Shown piece after piece: positions 45,698 through 58,480 of a stretch of DNA of 64,000 nt. Each line of letters begins with the position of its first letter. Within the stretch, counting starts at the first letter, position 1. The DNA comes from Parapristionchus giblindavisi (Eukaryota; Nematoda; Chromadorea; Rhabditida; Diplogasteridae), in contig CALSFV010000225.1 in the NCBI GenBank assembly GCA_943737045.1, positions 186,001 through 250,000 on the forward strand, written 5' to 3'. Under the pieces are notes generated by a model. That model searched no databases. It was given only the letters and a program-made list of their open reading frames with translations, and was not told the DNA's origin. The position numbers and the translations under genes were made by a program.

Positions 45698-48600
45698 CTC
45701 GTCTCCAGATACGGTTTAGGTTGATTCGTGCGCAGCGTGGTGGTGGTCGCTCTCCACGATGCCACTGGTGACGGCATCGTGGAGAGCGACGAATGATGAG
45801 TGATCTGATAAGGAAAGATCAAAGATCAATTATCAAATAGCAAAAGTATAGTGTGTCTCCTACAGTCATAGGTCTAAAGATCAAAGATCAAATGAACCAA
45901 CTCACGAGTGATCCCAATGGCTGATTGCACGCTGCACAACGCGCCACCTTGTCCTCGATGATAACCGCGTCTGTCTCGATGGTCTGTAAATGATCATAAA
46001 AGAATGATTGTCGAAACCATAAAGATCAAAGACCAAAGATCAATCCCTCACATCCTTATGGACAATCACGGTGGAATTGGACATGAGTGCATGGGTGGGC
46101 GTGGGTGTCCATGATTCGTGGCGCTCCTTCGCTCCCACCACATCGACGTTACCGTGATGAGAGTGACTGAAAGATGAGGTAAAAGATCAAAGATCAATAA
46201 TGAACTTTCCAAACATGGTAACATAATATTAGTCCATCTTATATTTGGTATCCCTTTCTTATTTCAACAACCTTTTCTTACGAATGAGTTGTGATAGATA
46301 TCTCCACGTCACAATCAGAACACCATAGTAAAAAATAAAAATAAGTCTGAGGGCTATCAGAAGCATAGTTAACACTTAAGCTCCGTTAACATTTTGTCAT
46401 CTTCGTTTTGAAGTACAGTGCTAGCAAACATATGATACGTCCTAATAGATTAAAAGGTATGGAACTATTGAGATAAAACAATTGAATTGTCAGGCACAAT
46501 TGAAAGACAAATGCACAAGATGAAACACGGATGCGACTAGTTTGATAAGGTGTGCTGACAATGAGAACGTAATTTCATTTAGACAATTAAGTTTGACTGG
46601 ATAAAAAAAGCTTTATTGGCTAAAATGAAATCACAGTCGTCACGATCGCAAGTAATGCAGAATTCTCAGCACGTCTCTTAAAAAAACAGAGTTCCCAAAT
46701 TTCATGGCAACCAAGCCGAGATAGATATAACACCATCAAACCAGCTGATAACGTATTCTTAAATGTAAATGTAAATTATGGCTATAATATTAAAATATTT
46801 AAGGCACACAAACTCCTGCGGGTGATCGCTGCTAGAGATAATTACAATTCATTATATTGATAGTTGTGGATAGCACTCACCTGAGACGGATCTAGGTCGC
46901 TCCATTTTTTGTCGGTGAAAATCGAGTTTTCAAAATTCGAAAACCCGCCACATTTGTGTTTCAAGGAACCAGCCCAAATGAATACTCATTTTGTGATGGG
47001 GGCCCATGGGGGTATCCATAAAAATGTTTTGGGCCAAATCGGTGAGGTCGATGTCCGGCACTTCCTGGAATCTCACTGAGCCGATGTCTTAAGGATATGG
47101 TCGGAAACGCTGCTTTTCATGTGTTATTGCAAGAAAACTGTTTTTTATCACTCAAAATGCGATGTTTCTCGAAATTTTTCTCTAAAGGAGTTTTATTGCA
47201 GGTTCGGATTTTTTTCGGATTTCCATCATTTTTGAGATATGAATCGAAAACTGATTTTATTAACGATGCTTTGATTCTTTCTTGAAAGATCTTTTTTTCC
47301 TCAGTGTGACTTTCACTGTTCCCGTTTATCGTATATAGATATTAGTTTATTGATCGTTAAGGACGAAGAAACTGTTTAAATCAAGAACAATCGTTAATAA
47401 AATCAGTTTTCGATTCATATCTCAAAAATGATGGTTGTTGAGAATTCAAAGCACTAAGACACTTTTGTAAGGTTGGTCGAGATACAGGGTTTAAATATTC
47501 TAATAACTACATTAGCTTAAATTTGCGCTGATTTACAAACAAACATATGATTTGCGAGAAAATTGCGCTAAGTCCAGGCCGATATACATACAGTACCACT
47601 ATTGGGCGGGCAGAGTTTGGTTAAAAGATATATCAGGATACCCCAATTTGAGGACGGGGAATCCGAATCTGCAATAAAACTCTTAGAGAAAAATTTCGAG
47701 AAACATCGCATTTTGTGTGATAAAAAACAGTTTTCTTGCAATAACACATGAAAAACAGCGTTTCCGGCCAAATCCTTAATTGAGTTATTTGTAGACGAGG
47801 TCATTAGCAACAGATTGCAAAAAAACACAAACAAAAAAACATTTACACGGTTGCTCAAAAATGAAGCGACTTACATTCGATTTAAGTTGACATTAAAAAA
47901 ATTGCATAGATATGCAAATTTCGAAAACCGAAATTTAAAAATGTGGTTTTCGCACTCAGTAAGGACAGTCTAACAACTATCAATAAAAAAGGAGGAAAAT
48001 TATTTTTTTCTGTGCAATGGTTTCATACACTTTTACAGGAGATCCGTGTTATTGTGAAAACAGGCCAAAGCGCACACCACAGTGTTCTCTGTTGCCCCGC
48101 TATTCCCATCTCTTTCGCATTTTGAACTAACGTGCATTCCTAACACCCTTTTGATTTTCCCGAGTGCTTTTCCCCGTAAAACTAATACCTCAATGATTTT
48201 TTTAAAATAATAATACTTTAAAATAATGCTTGCATTGTAAAAATATACATTGAAAATATATTTGTTTTTTCACATCCACTCAATAAATTCAACATGCCAT
48301 AGTTCATTGCTATGCGCCTACACTACACGAAAGGCTAAGGATCAAAGACTAAAGTTAAAAATCAAAGTTCAAAGATCAAACCAGTGGGAGCGTGGCATCA
48401 GCGTGCACCTTGCACATGAAGAGACGATGGTTGACCGTCCAAGTGGGAGCACAGACGGAATCAGGGGTCACTGAGAGATCATCGATGCGAGCTCTGTGTA
48501 TTTAAATATTTATTTACTTAATTACTTACTTACTTCATCCTAAAGATGGCAACATTTGAAGGAACAATGATTGCATACATTATAGTAAATCAATCTATCC

Positions 48601-48888
48601 TGATGCAGACGACAGCGATTAGAAGATCAATCAATCAATAAATCAATATCCATCTACAGTATACCTGAATGAGTGTACAGTATCCTTTCCATCGGTCATC
48701 TCTTCAAGCACCACCCATTGCTCACCCACGCGAACCACATCCGAGCTGGAAAGTTGAATCAATCAGTTACTGTAACTGCCAATCAATATCAATCAATAAA
48801 TCGATGATCAAAACATACCAATCATCCTTATTCTCGTGTGGAGGACAGTAGACGAAGAGTGAAGCGTACTCGGAACGGGGCTTTTTTT
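45698..48888 (-). pseudogene. UBE3D-like: UBE3D-like gene copy G (E1-E3, E6-E8)
   Basis: Minus strand: E1 48819-48888 (KKPRSEYASLFVYCPP), E2 48665-48745 (intact), E3 48382-48493 (one nt short at its donor), E6 46052-46166 (intact, 115 nt), E7 ~45904-45983 (donor region shortened), E8 45698-45804. E8 has a 28-nt insertion that is an inverted copy of the neighbouring exon sequence (GGTCGCTCTCCACGATGCCA facing TGGCATCGTGGAGAGCG-like DNA). E4 and E5 are absent, replaced by repeat DNA at ~46830-48240. A putative E0 upstream has GTG for ATG and a TGA. Not functional. Confidence 0.78.
46884..47900. repeat. Inverted-repeat insertion replacing E4-E5 of copy G
   Basis: Begins GATCTAGGTCGCTCC (matching the start of the window, inverted). 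Contains palindrome arms ~47095-47240 and ~47655-47800 (GTGTTATTGCAAGAAAACTG, CGATGTTTCTCGAAATTTTTCT). The 62-, 96- and 60-aa ORFs are mirrored and not credible. Confidence 0.55.
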
Positions 48889-48889
48889 C

Positions 48890-50575
48890 TGTAAAATATA
48901 TCACGATGTTACTTATTAACAATGATAGCGACGAGTCATCTTTTCCCTTCATCATGAAACACCAATCCGCCTAGTCAGGGATGATAGAATGATAATGTTA
49001 AAGGGACAAACCGAGCTCATCTGAAACACTCCACTCCGGCAATGCCCTCTCGCTTTCTTTGCTTACTAGAGGGAGCATTGTCAAAGCGGAGGGTAAAATT
49101 AGTTCGGGTGCCCCTTTAATCGCCATTATAGTCTCATTTCACGCTGAACGTTTGCTTTTAATTAACATTCTGCTTTATTAATAATGCTTTAATAATGTAT
49201 AAAATGTAAAGATTTCAGATACGATTGAGCCTAAAACAACACATTACCGAGAAATTTGACAATCTAATCGCGACATCAAAACACGAACCCACCAGGTTAG
49301 TCAGTAACCAGTGTATAGAGTTATATCGAACGCAATGCATGCTAAATCATAGATTTTCATATCCTCGCAGTGTGAGAATTGACCCACTATAAGGCTCATT
49401 TTTCAGAATTTACCCGCTATATAATTTTATTATGCGAAAGATTACAATTTAAGCGAAAAATAACGATTTTTTCTAAATCGACCCACTATGTACAAAAAAT
49501 CAGTGAGGGAGCAGAAAATGTATGACGAAAAATATTGATACAACTCTCACAAGGATACCTTCTACTTATAAAATCAACCCTCCTCCATTCTTGACCATCT
49601 AATCGCATCAATTCAACCTCAATCCTCCCGGTTGTCGCTACTCTGGTGTCTCGAGTAAATGATTATTATCAGAGCGAGAAATCAACGCTCCATCACATTA
49701 AACCCCTGTCTGACACTCTCATCACATCAGTGAAACACAAATCTCCCTGGTAAAGTTCAAAGGATTAATTGCGCGTTGCGTTGCTCGTTTGTAATTTTGT
49801 AATTATTGGAATTGCAATCGATATTCCCATCATATTATTCGTTTGATAATACTGTTCTGATCTTAAATTACTTCCTTTATTAGTCAGGAACGACAACCAA
49901 ACGAAAAAAAAGAAACTGTGAAATGGGGTGTTGAAAAGCCACGAAAAGAAGAGAGTGTGCAAAACGGGGAGAGTTTTCTCAACTTTTATTTCTTTTTCGC
50001 GACTTTTGAACAGAAAATAAGGACGAAAAAGGTAACTGTGAAATAACATGTAATCATATACAAGATAATCGGAAAGAGAAAACGGAGAAAGGGATGAAGA
50101 GGAGTCCCGTATGGATTATATATACTTGTTAAGACGAAGAAGAAACAACAACAAAGGGGGAATTAAACCAGGCATACGGTAGTTAAACAAGGTATACGGT
50201 AGTTAAACAAGGTATACTGTAGTTAAACCAGTTAAACGGTATACACGGAATATACGGTAGTTAATCTACCACAGAAAAAATAAGAGAAATCTACTCTACG
50301 ATAACAGATATATATTACAATAACTCTTAGGATCAATCAATAACTCGACAAAACAACTTCAGAAATGTGTGCGAATTGGCGATAATTGGTACAAATATGT
50401 GGGTGGGTGTGGCTAACAGAAAGATATAGGAGAATATATTGATTTTTAAAAATCTGAGTGTGTACAGAAAAATGCACCGATCGATAACACACGCGTAGAT
50501 TACGGTAGTCACCATCGTAACAGGAGATCTTGACTCAGTGAAAACATCTAATCAATCAATCAATACATCGATTGA
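48890..50575. other. 5' flank of G and 3' flank of H
   Basis: Putative E0 remnant 48910-48965, hairpin MITE 49003-49117 (TTAA-flanked, GGTTCGGGTGCCCCTTT end), spacer, then the minus-oriented 3' module: TTTATT at ~49876, hairpin 49932-50012, TACGGTAGTTAAAC repeats at 50165-50270. No independent gene; the 94-aa ORF is repeat-derived. Confidence 0.5.
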
Positions 50576-51962
50576 TTAGATGTTATCACTCAGTTTGAGG
50601 AATCCAACGTAGAATTGGCCGACTGAACGGCAGGCAGGAGTAAGAGTGTGGGAGGACTGGAGGAGACGTTCTACTATCTACAATCAATCAATAATCATTC
50701 CCCAGAAATCGATTATCAATCGATAAGTTTTTTCATTCCAAAATCATATGAAAGCATCAGTCAGGATAATTTTTGGCGGACCCTGTATTACCGTCAACAA
50801 CAATGTTACATGCAAATGATGGTTTAAGAAAACAAGAAATCACTACCGTATCCCTTGAGACAGCATCCAAGCGGGACATCCATCAGTCCAACAGACGCAT
50901 CTTCACCATTTGCACGAGGATCACTGTAGGGTAGGCAGGTATCATGATTAGGTAGCCATTTTATTATTATTATTATTATTATTTATAATAAGAAGAACAA
51001 AATACCATTCCTTTCTTATACAGGAAAATAAATTATTTGATTTAAATCGATTACCATAAAATTCATCATCCCCACACTGGCTTAGCGACTCTATTATAGA
51101 GCACTGGAACATGTAATCACCATGGGGGCGGAGGAGCGGGGGATGGTGCAAGACTACACCAGCGATCATGTTATAAAAGATACATCTGCACTTCCCGGTA
51201 GTTTTTTAAACCGAAATGAATTATTTATTAGTCTGTGCCAATTTTTAACTAGACTACGTTTACAATTGACAAAAGTGTAAAATCATTTATAAGTATGACA
51301 TGCCGCACTGAACGTCATTCACCTATAGTGACCTATTTCGAGTAGATTTAAAGTTTTGAACACCCTCCTCCTCCTCTTGTAGTGTACTTAGTCTACTTCA
51401 AATTAGTGACATATTTCAAGTGCACTTCAAGTTTTGAGAACCCATAGCCCTAGACCCTCCCCCTCTCTAACCTGGCAGCTGTCGTCGCATCAAACACCTT
51501 GTAGAGCATCTTCAGTGCAGAGAACGGATGACATATGAAGGTTGTGGTTCCGTCGACGAGATCTCCTGATGCGAGGACGACGTACGAGTCGAGGAGCCAA
51601 ACCTGAATCAGGGACGAGGATTAGGAGTACGGTAGGTCAAACGGAGTAGGGGTACGGTAGGTCAAACAAGCATACGGTAGGTCAAACAAACGACTACTAT
51701 GGAAGCAAGGTGTAGATCGTTAATACTATTATTAAGTATTGGCAGTTTTAGCGTGTTCATTTGGAATAGATCAAAGAATGATTGGGTTACGATAGATTCA
51801 AGGTACGGTAGGCGTGCGATAAGTGGTTTACTGTATTATGGATGGCAACTGACAAGCAGATGAGGGGTGCGGTCCTGGGAGCGAATGACGAGCTTGAGAG
51901 ATGACTGTGCGTCACACTGGGAGAGAATGAGAAGAGCGAAGAATTGATCCATGTCCGAAAAT
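50576..51962 (-). pseudogene. UBE3D-like: UBE3D-like gene copy H (E9-E12)
   Basis: Minus strand: E9 51854-51962, E10 51472-51602, E11 50854-50923, E12 50576-50677 (…PACRSVGQFYVGFLKLSDNI-stop). Coding frames of these four exons are intact, but the E11 donor reads GG instead of GT (CTCAAG/GGATAC). E1-E8 are not found between here and a lone E0-like scrap at ~54146-54200. The AAT microsatellite next to E9 is absent in this copy, replaced by a short AAATTTAAAT repeat. The E10-E11 intron shares GGTGATTACATGTTCC with other copies. Confidence 0.78.
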
Positions 51963-52379
51963 CTATTAACATTACAAGATTTAAATTTAAATGATTATAA
52001 ATTAAAGACGTTTAAAGGCACACCCCAAGCTAAGAATCTATTAACATTACAAGATTTAAAATTAGATTTAAATTTAAATGATTTTAAATTTAAGACGCTG
52101 TAACAGAGATATTTTGTCCGAAAATGGAATAATTTAGATCGAACTATTGTCACATCAATCTCTCCCCTAGTGTTTAGTAATTCTATAAATGTTGCAATCC
52201 AGTAATTGCACCTATATCATCGCTTCTTATTGTTTTAATATGTATGTTAATTGTTTACGAAAAAAATCTCTCTTGTCTCTTTTCTCCAAGATGCGATAAA
52301 TATATTATTATTGAGATAAGCCAATTATACATTAAAGATGGAGGCCCTCGAATATCTATGCAAATACGTAACATCTATG
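51963..52379. other. Intron 8 remnant and unassigned AT-rich DNA
   Basis: A small duplication of AAGAATCTATTAACATTACA (51958 and 52030), hairpin-MITE scrap (TTAAAGGCACACCCCAAGCTA), then sequence without a recognised feature. Confidence 0.4.
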
Positions 52380-53605
52380 AGAGACTATCTGACTCAGTGA
52401 ACATATTTTGCTTATGGCTTGGCACTTGGCCAAAAAGTGATATGAACCGATCGTGCCCAAATCGTGCACAGCTGTAGTATGGGGTGGCATAAGCTCGCAG
52501 ACGGCGTTTGGGTTCGTCATATCTACATAATCGCTAAATAACGTAAGTTCGATAAAATGGCATCAAATTTTCAGAGTTTACAGATTCCTTCGATATATGT
52601 ATGCGACGATGGACAATAATAAGCAGGAAAATCCCACCAAGTGTCATCCCGATCCAAAACCGTGAGGCCCAGAAATAATTTAAAAAATCAATTGATGTTA
52701 ACAAAAATATTTTGTTTTATTTTTCCTACAATTGCCTCTCGGTGGCTGACTTTTTTTATTCCTTCAATTTGACGAGTATTCATTAGTGTAACTACTGTAT
52801 GAAAATGAACTAAACAAATTGGGAAAAAGTTGCCTTATTCCCGAAAAACCACGACTAATTCGCCTTTTTATCGCGAACTGAACGAATTATCGTGTGCCAG
52901 TTACGGTAATGCAAATGCTGAAATTCAAAATTATGCAGTTTTTCTCCTTTTTTCCGAAAAATGTGTCATATCACTCCTCTGATATTCATACAACAAGCTA
53001 ATAATAAAAGAAACAATAGTATGATACCGAAATCGAATGATAAATAATAGTGATTACCGAATTTTGAATTCCCGCATATGCATTACCGTAATCGGCACAC
53101 GATAATTCGTTCAGTTCGCGATAAAAATGCGAATTAGTCGTGGTTTTTCAGGAATAAGGCAACTTTTTCCTAATTTGTTTTAGTTCATTTTCATACATTA
53201 GTTACACAAATGAATACTCGTCAAATTGAGGGAATAAAAAAAGTCAGCCACCGAGAGGAAATTGTAGGAAAAATAAAACAAAATATTTTTGTTAACATCA
53301 ATTGATTTTTAAATTATTTCTTGGCCTCACGGTTTTGGATCGGGATGACACTTGGTGGGATTTACCTGCTTATTATTGACCATCGTCGCATACACATATC
53401 GAACGAATCCGTAAACTTTGAAATTTTGATGCCATTTTATCGAACTTACGTTATTTAGCGAGGATGTAGATATGACGAACCCAAACTCCGTCTGTGAGCT
53501 CATGCCACCCCATACTACAGCTGTGCACGATTTGGGCCCGATCGGTTCATATCACTTTTTGGCCAAGTGCCAAGAGAATGTCACTTGAGCCAGATAGTCT
53601 CTCCT
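52380..53605. mobile_element. Second copy of the 1.1-kb palindromic element
   Basis: GAGAGACTATCTGACTCAGT ... TTGAGCCAGATAGTCTCTCC, with the same arms as 25132-26248 (TTGGCACTTGGCCAAAAAG, CCGATCCAAAACCGTGAG, GAATAAGGCAACTTTTTCC). The centre differs (ATTACGGTAATGCATATGC-type words near 52900-53080). Confidence 0.75.
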
Positions 53606-54145
53606 ATATTGTGCGTATAAAATGTACTTGCATAAGAAAATGACAAACGGTGCTAAAGAACGGAAGCCACAATCGAGAGGCGCGGCGAGATGTAGCCTTC
53701 TACATCTCGCCCCGCCTCTCGATTGTCTCTCCGCTGCCTCTCTCTAACCCGGCTGACCTTCGCCGCGAGCTATGTGATATATAAAAGAGATCGGCATAGT
53801 TTCTGAACCATGCAAAACAAGAAAGTTCTCTTCTAGAAATAATACAAGTGATTTTTATACGCTCAATATATGTAAGAAATTAGCGTGGCCAGACATCTAT
53901 CCCTTGGTGTAGTGGTAAATGCGCTGTCTAGTTAGCGTAACTTCGCGGGTTCGAAGCCTATTGCCGAACTTTATTATTTTCAAAATTTCGCGCCTTTGCC
54001 TGTACATCAAGCATGATATGTTCATGATTCTAGCGATCAATGAGCTGAATTAGCATAAAATAATCTATGAACGGTATGCAGAATCACTTTGGCTATATTT
54101 CGGTCTTCACAGTTTGAAAATATTCGCCGGACTCCACCTTTAACA
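53606..54145. mobile_element. TIR element relic with tRNA-like core
   Basis: The right part (CAATGAGCTGAATTAGCATA, AATATTCGCCGGACTCCACC) is homologous to the 17961 element. The left part is rearranged and includes a CATCTCGCC/GGCGAGATG hairpin (53680-53730). Confidence 0.6.
53897..53970 (+). tRNA. tRNA-like module (pol III boxes)
   Basis: Box A TTGGTGTAGTGG (53904-53915) and box B GGTTCGAAGCC (53948-53958). It diverges from the 18053 module in the anticodon arm while both boxes are kept. No foldable acceptor or anticodon pair of normal quality. Confidence 0.6.
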
Positions 54146-55194
54146 AAGATAGTAACGAGTCATCTTTTCCCCTCATCATGAAACACCAATCCACCTAGTG
54201 ATGGGTGATGTTAGTTAAAGATCAGTTCATTTCAGTTACCAATCATCGTTATTAACGCAAAATTTGACAATCTAATCGCGACAACAAAACACGAACCCAC
54301 CATAGTAACAAGTGGATATAGTTAAATCGACCGCCATGAATGTACAATATTGATACAACTCTCATAAGAATACCTTCTACTTACAAAAGCAGACCTCCCC
54401 CCCCCCCATTCTTGATCATCTAATCACATCAATGAAACCTCAATACTCCCGGTTTCTATCGCTACTCTGGTGTCGTGAGTAAATGATTATTATTAGATCA
54501 GGAAAAAAAAGACCAATCATATTTAATCCCGTCTGAAACTCTCATCACATCAGTGAAACACAAATCTCCCTGGTAAAATTCAAAGGACTAATTGCGCGTT
54601 GCGTTGCTTGTTTGTAATTTTGTAATTTGTAATTGCAATCGATATTCCCATGATATTATTCGTTTGATAATACTGTTCTGATCTTAAATTTCTTCCTTTA
54701 TTAGTCAGGCACGACAACCAAACGAAAAAAAGAAACTGTGTTTAAACATTACAATGATGTTGAAAAGTCGCGAAAAGAAGAGAGTGCGTAAAACGTGGAG
54801 ATTTTTCACCACTTTCTTTTCTTTTCGCGACTTTCGAACAGAAATAAGGACGAAAAAGGTAACTGTGAAATAACATGTAATCATATACAAGATAATCGAA
54901 AGAGAAAACGGAGAAAGGGATGAAGAGGAGTCCCGTATGGATTATATATGCTTGTTAAGAAGAAGACGAAACAACAAATGGGGGAATTAAACCAGATATA
55001 CGGTAGTTAAACCAGGCATACGGTATACACGGAATATACGGTAGTTAATCTACCGCAGAAAAGAAGAGAGAAATCTAATCTACGATAACATATACATATA
55101 TTACAATAACTCAATCAATATCTCGATAAATCAATCAATAACTCGAAAAAACAACTTCAGAAATGTTTGCGAATTGGTGATAATTGGTACAAAT
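54146..55194 (-). other. E0-like scrap and 3' flank of copy I
   Basis: 54146-54200 matches the E0 region (GAGTCATCTTTTCCCCTCAT). Then spacer, TTTATT (~54700), the TTTCGCGACTTTC hairpin (54760-54838) and TACGGTAGTTAA repeats, all in minus orientation, ending where the hAT-like element begins. Confidence 0.45.
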
Positions 55195-55656
55195 CAGGGG
55201 TGTGCATTTCTCGTTTCTCGATTTCTCGACTTTTTTCGAGAAAATTTCTCGTCGAGAAATTTCTCGATTTTCATTCGAGAAATTCGAGAAAAACTTAAAA
55301 TTTAAAACAGATTTAAACTTCTATGAACAGTGGGATATGTGCTTAAAATTCCCTTTGAGAGTAAAATTGTTCTTACTACGATATGGCATTGTCTTATTAA
55401 TTGAAAATTGCCAAATAGAACTTCAATTCTCTTATTTTTCTTACAAGGGAATGACCAACCATCCCCGTGAAGTTATGACTAGTGACATATACCATTCGAA
55501 TCAACATGTGATTCTAATACTACATCGTTAATGACTGGACTCAAACGTTTATGATCTTCGAGAAAATCGATATTGAAATTCGGTCAAATTCGTGTGGTTT
55601 TCTACACAACGCATGCGGATGGGTTGGCGAACTCTACTATCTTCTTTCCAAACATC

Positions 55657-55730
55657 GGCTCGTGTAGTGTAGTGGATAAGATGCCTGCGTTTACTTTTGA
55701 CTGTCAAGGGTTCGACCCCCCTTGCCGCCC
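55657..55730 (+). tRNA. tRNA-like module, left arm
   Basis: Box A TAGTGTAGTGG (55665-55675), box B GGTTCGACCCC (55709-55719), preceded by GGCTCG and followed by CTTGCCGCCC. It resembles a tRNA with a degraded anticodon arm. Confidence 0.55.
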
Positions 55731-56200
55731 TTTTCTTTTGCTGATTTTGTTGCTGTAGAAAGTTTGATATGTTTTGCTGTGATAATGAAAGCAAGAAAAA
55801 AAGAACACATTCAGCAAGTTTTCTTGATGGAAAAACACTCCTCAAGGAAAATTTAACTTTGATCTTTTTGTTTATGGAATTTTTTTTTTGAAATCTCCTT
55901 CTCCCTCTCCCTCACCCGAGGTCGATGTCATGCAATGAATTACCTGAAAAACAGCAATGAGAGTTCAAAGATCAAAGATCATGCGAGTACGGTAAGTGCT
56001 TCCATTTCTTCTTGGACTGTCTTCCAAAGCCTTGACGTCATTGTTCTTCCTGTTCATTCATTATGTGCCACAGATGTGAAAACTGTATTTTCCTTACTTC
56101 ACTCATTTTGTTGATCAAACGTGTTTAGTGTGTTCTTTTTTTCTATAATCACAGCAAAACATTTCAAACTTTCTACAGCAACAAAATCAGCAAAAGAAAA

Positions 56201-56275
56201 GGGCGGCAAGGGGGGTCGAACGCTTGACAGTCAAAAGAAACCGCAGGCATCTTATCCACTACACTACACGAGCCG
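56201..56275 (-). tRNA. tRNA-like module, right arm
   Basis: Mirror copy of the 55657 module. Box A is intact; box B has one change (GCGTTCGACC). Confidence 0.5.
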
Positions 56276-57099
56276 ATGTTTGGAAAGAAGATAGTAGAGT
56301 TCGCCAACCCATCCGCATGCGTTGTGTAGAAAACCACACGAATTTGACCGAATTTCAATATCGATTTTCTCGAAGATCATAAACGTTTGAGTCCAGTCAT
56401 TAACGATGTAGTATCAGAATCACATGGTGATTCGAATGGTATATGTCACTAGTCATAACTTCACGGGGATGGTTGGTCATTCCCTTGTTAGTGTTAGTAT
56501 ATCGACTTGGTGGGTTGCCTCATCTTAAATGTGCCGATTTAATGAATTCACTGTTATTCGTGTTGTTTTGGACAATGTTATCACCTATCAATGTTGTTAT
56601 AGTTGGAAAAGAGAGAAAAAGTTATTAAAACGCATTTAAATATATTTTTATATTTTTCCCGATTTTTCTCGAATTTCTCGAAAAAATATATCGAGAAATC
56701 TTATTCGAGAAATTTTTCTCGAAAATATTTTCTCGCACACCCCTGGTACAAATATGTGCGTGGGTGTTGCTTACAGAAAGATAGGAGAATATATTGATTT
56801 TTAAAAATCTGAGTGTGTACAGAAAAAAGCACCGATCGATAACACACGCGTAGATTACGGTAGTCACCATCGTAACAGGAGATCTTGACTCAGTGAAAAC
56901 ATCTAATCAATCGATTGATCAATCAATCAATCAATCAATCGATTGATTAGATGTTATCACTCATTGTCAGTTTGAGGAATCCAACGTAGAATTGGCCGAC
57001 TGAACGGCAGGCAGGAGGAAGAGTGTGGGAGGACTGGAGGAGACGTTCTACTATCTGAAATCAATCAATAATCATTCCTCAAAAATCGATTTTCAGCCG

Positions 57100-58480
57100 A
57101 TAGAATAATAAATACATCAATCATACATGGGCGGCCATTTCCGCTGTAAAGTAGAATCGAGAGGGTTGGAGGCCAAAATGGGGCATGTAAATATATTAAT
57201 TTCACCTCGTGGATTATTTTTGAGTGATGATTAGGAAAATCGGCTGGGTCGGGTGCCAAAAACTCGGGTATGCCTTGCCGCTAGCGGCCCAAGTATGACT
57301 TCAATAATCGACGGACAATGCGAATATATCTAATGTACTCTACAGATAAAAAATTTCACATTTAATTAATTTTCACTAGTTCACCATAACAATCCTACAA
57401 CTTTTTATTTGCTCAATCGCCTCTACATATCATAACACAGCTTCAGTTTAAAAATCATAATTTTTAAAAAAATACATTTTTTGTGAAAACATCGTTTTTA
57501 TAACGAAAATCGTAATTATGGTGTGCAACTACAGTAATCCCAAATCGGTTAATTTGGAAATTTGGAAGTTTTAAACATATTTCACCGCTGTTCTTGACAT
57601 GACTGAGGTATATAACTACTCCACGTCTTCGGAGTGCACCTGCACGGTTCAGTGCTGGTCAACATTTTATGATATTTTGGTTTTTCAGCAATAACTTTCT
57701 TCAAAGTCACCGTTTCTCTTCATTTTTTAGTATGTTTGTATAGATGATACTATGGTATAGCGATCCAATTTTTATCGATAATGAATAACAAACAACGGAA
57801 TAATGATCAATTTACGAAAAATGTCAATTTTCAGCGAAATCAGCACCTGGGAATAGATGCACTCCGAAGACCAGGAGTAGTCGTATACCTCAGTCATGTC
57901 AAGAACAGCGGTGAAATACCAAATTTCCAAATTAACCGATTTGGGATTACTGTAGTTGCACACCATAATTACGATTTTCGTTATAAAAACGATGTTTTCA
58001 CAAAAAATGTATTTTTTTAAAAATTATGATTTTTAAACTGAAGCTGTGTTATGATATGTAGAGGCGATTGAGCAAATAAAAAGTTCACTAGTTCACCATA
58101 GGCTTGTTATGGTGAACTAGTGAAAATTAATTAAATGTGAAATTTTTTCCGAAAATTCCCGATTCCGGCGTTCGTTGATCATTGATCAAAAAACTCCCCT
58201 GGACAATAGTTTCTTAGAATTAGCCAAGGAGTCCATTGCACCCACTCCCGACTCGATTGGCATCGAAATAAACCTTTTAGGAAAAGGCGCCAAATCGTTG
58301 TGTGGTCACCCCCTGAAACGAATTTTCAATTGGAAGCAATTTCCTAGTACCAGTGTACTTCACTTATGGAGCCTGTAATTATCACACATAAAACAGGAAA
58401 ATTCATTTTTCATCGATACCAAAAAATATTCCTGTTATTGAATTCTCTCAGATAGTGCTTTATATGAAAACATCAGTCCG
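57100..58480. repeat. Inverted-repeat insertions in copy I intron 11
   Basis: Arms ~57357-57640 and ~57850-58140 mirror each other (GGTGTGCAACTACAGTAATC, CACAGCTTCAGTTTAAAAAT, CTAGTTCACCATAA). To the right (58150-58430) is a dispersed repeat shared with 63130-63400, and a mariner-TIR relic (CAGTCCGGGTAATTTTTGGC, 58471-58490) lies at the end. Confidence 0.65.
58175..58378 (+). CDS. 67-codon ORF conserved in dispersed repeats (unknown)
   Basis: Contains NSFLELAKESIAPTPDSIGI and EINLLGKGAK. A minus-strand relative at 63168-63371 has NSFLELAKESISPTPESIGF and EINLLGKVAK, and a third remnant near 63570-63690 (minus) keeps NSFLEL and SIGFEINFLG. Between the first two, many differences fall at silent third positions (AGT/AGC, TTA/TTG, TCC/TCG, GGC/GGA, CTT/TTA), which suggests past coding constraint. 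It could be one exon of a degraded transposon gene. I recognise no domain and no upstream signal defines the start. Confidence 0.35.
   Translation: MIIDQKTPLDNSFLELAKESIAPTPDSIGIEINLLGKGAKSLCGHPLKRIFNWKQFPSTSVLHLWSL

Larger units (their letters stand above)
55195..56745. mobile_element. hAT-like palindromic element, TSD GTACAAAT, two tRNA-like cores
   Basis: CAGGGGTGTGC / GCACACCCCTG ends with GTACAAAT at 55187-55194 and 56746-56753. The unfilled site TTGGTACAAATATGTGCG is at ~29699. Subterminal DNA consists of TTTCTCG/CGAGAAA repeats. Two ~590-bp arms mirror each other around ~55970, each containing a tRNA-like module. The centre has GATCAAAGATC words. Mirrored 61-aa ORFs come from the tRNA-like arms; no transposase. 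Confidence 0.88.
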
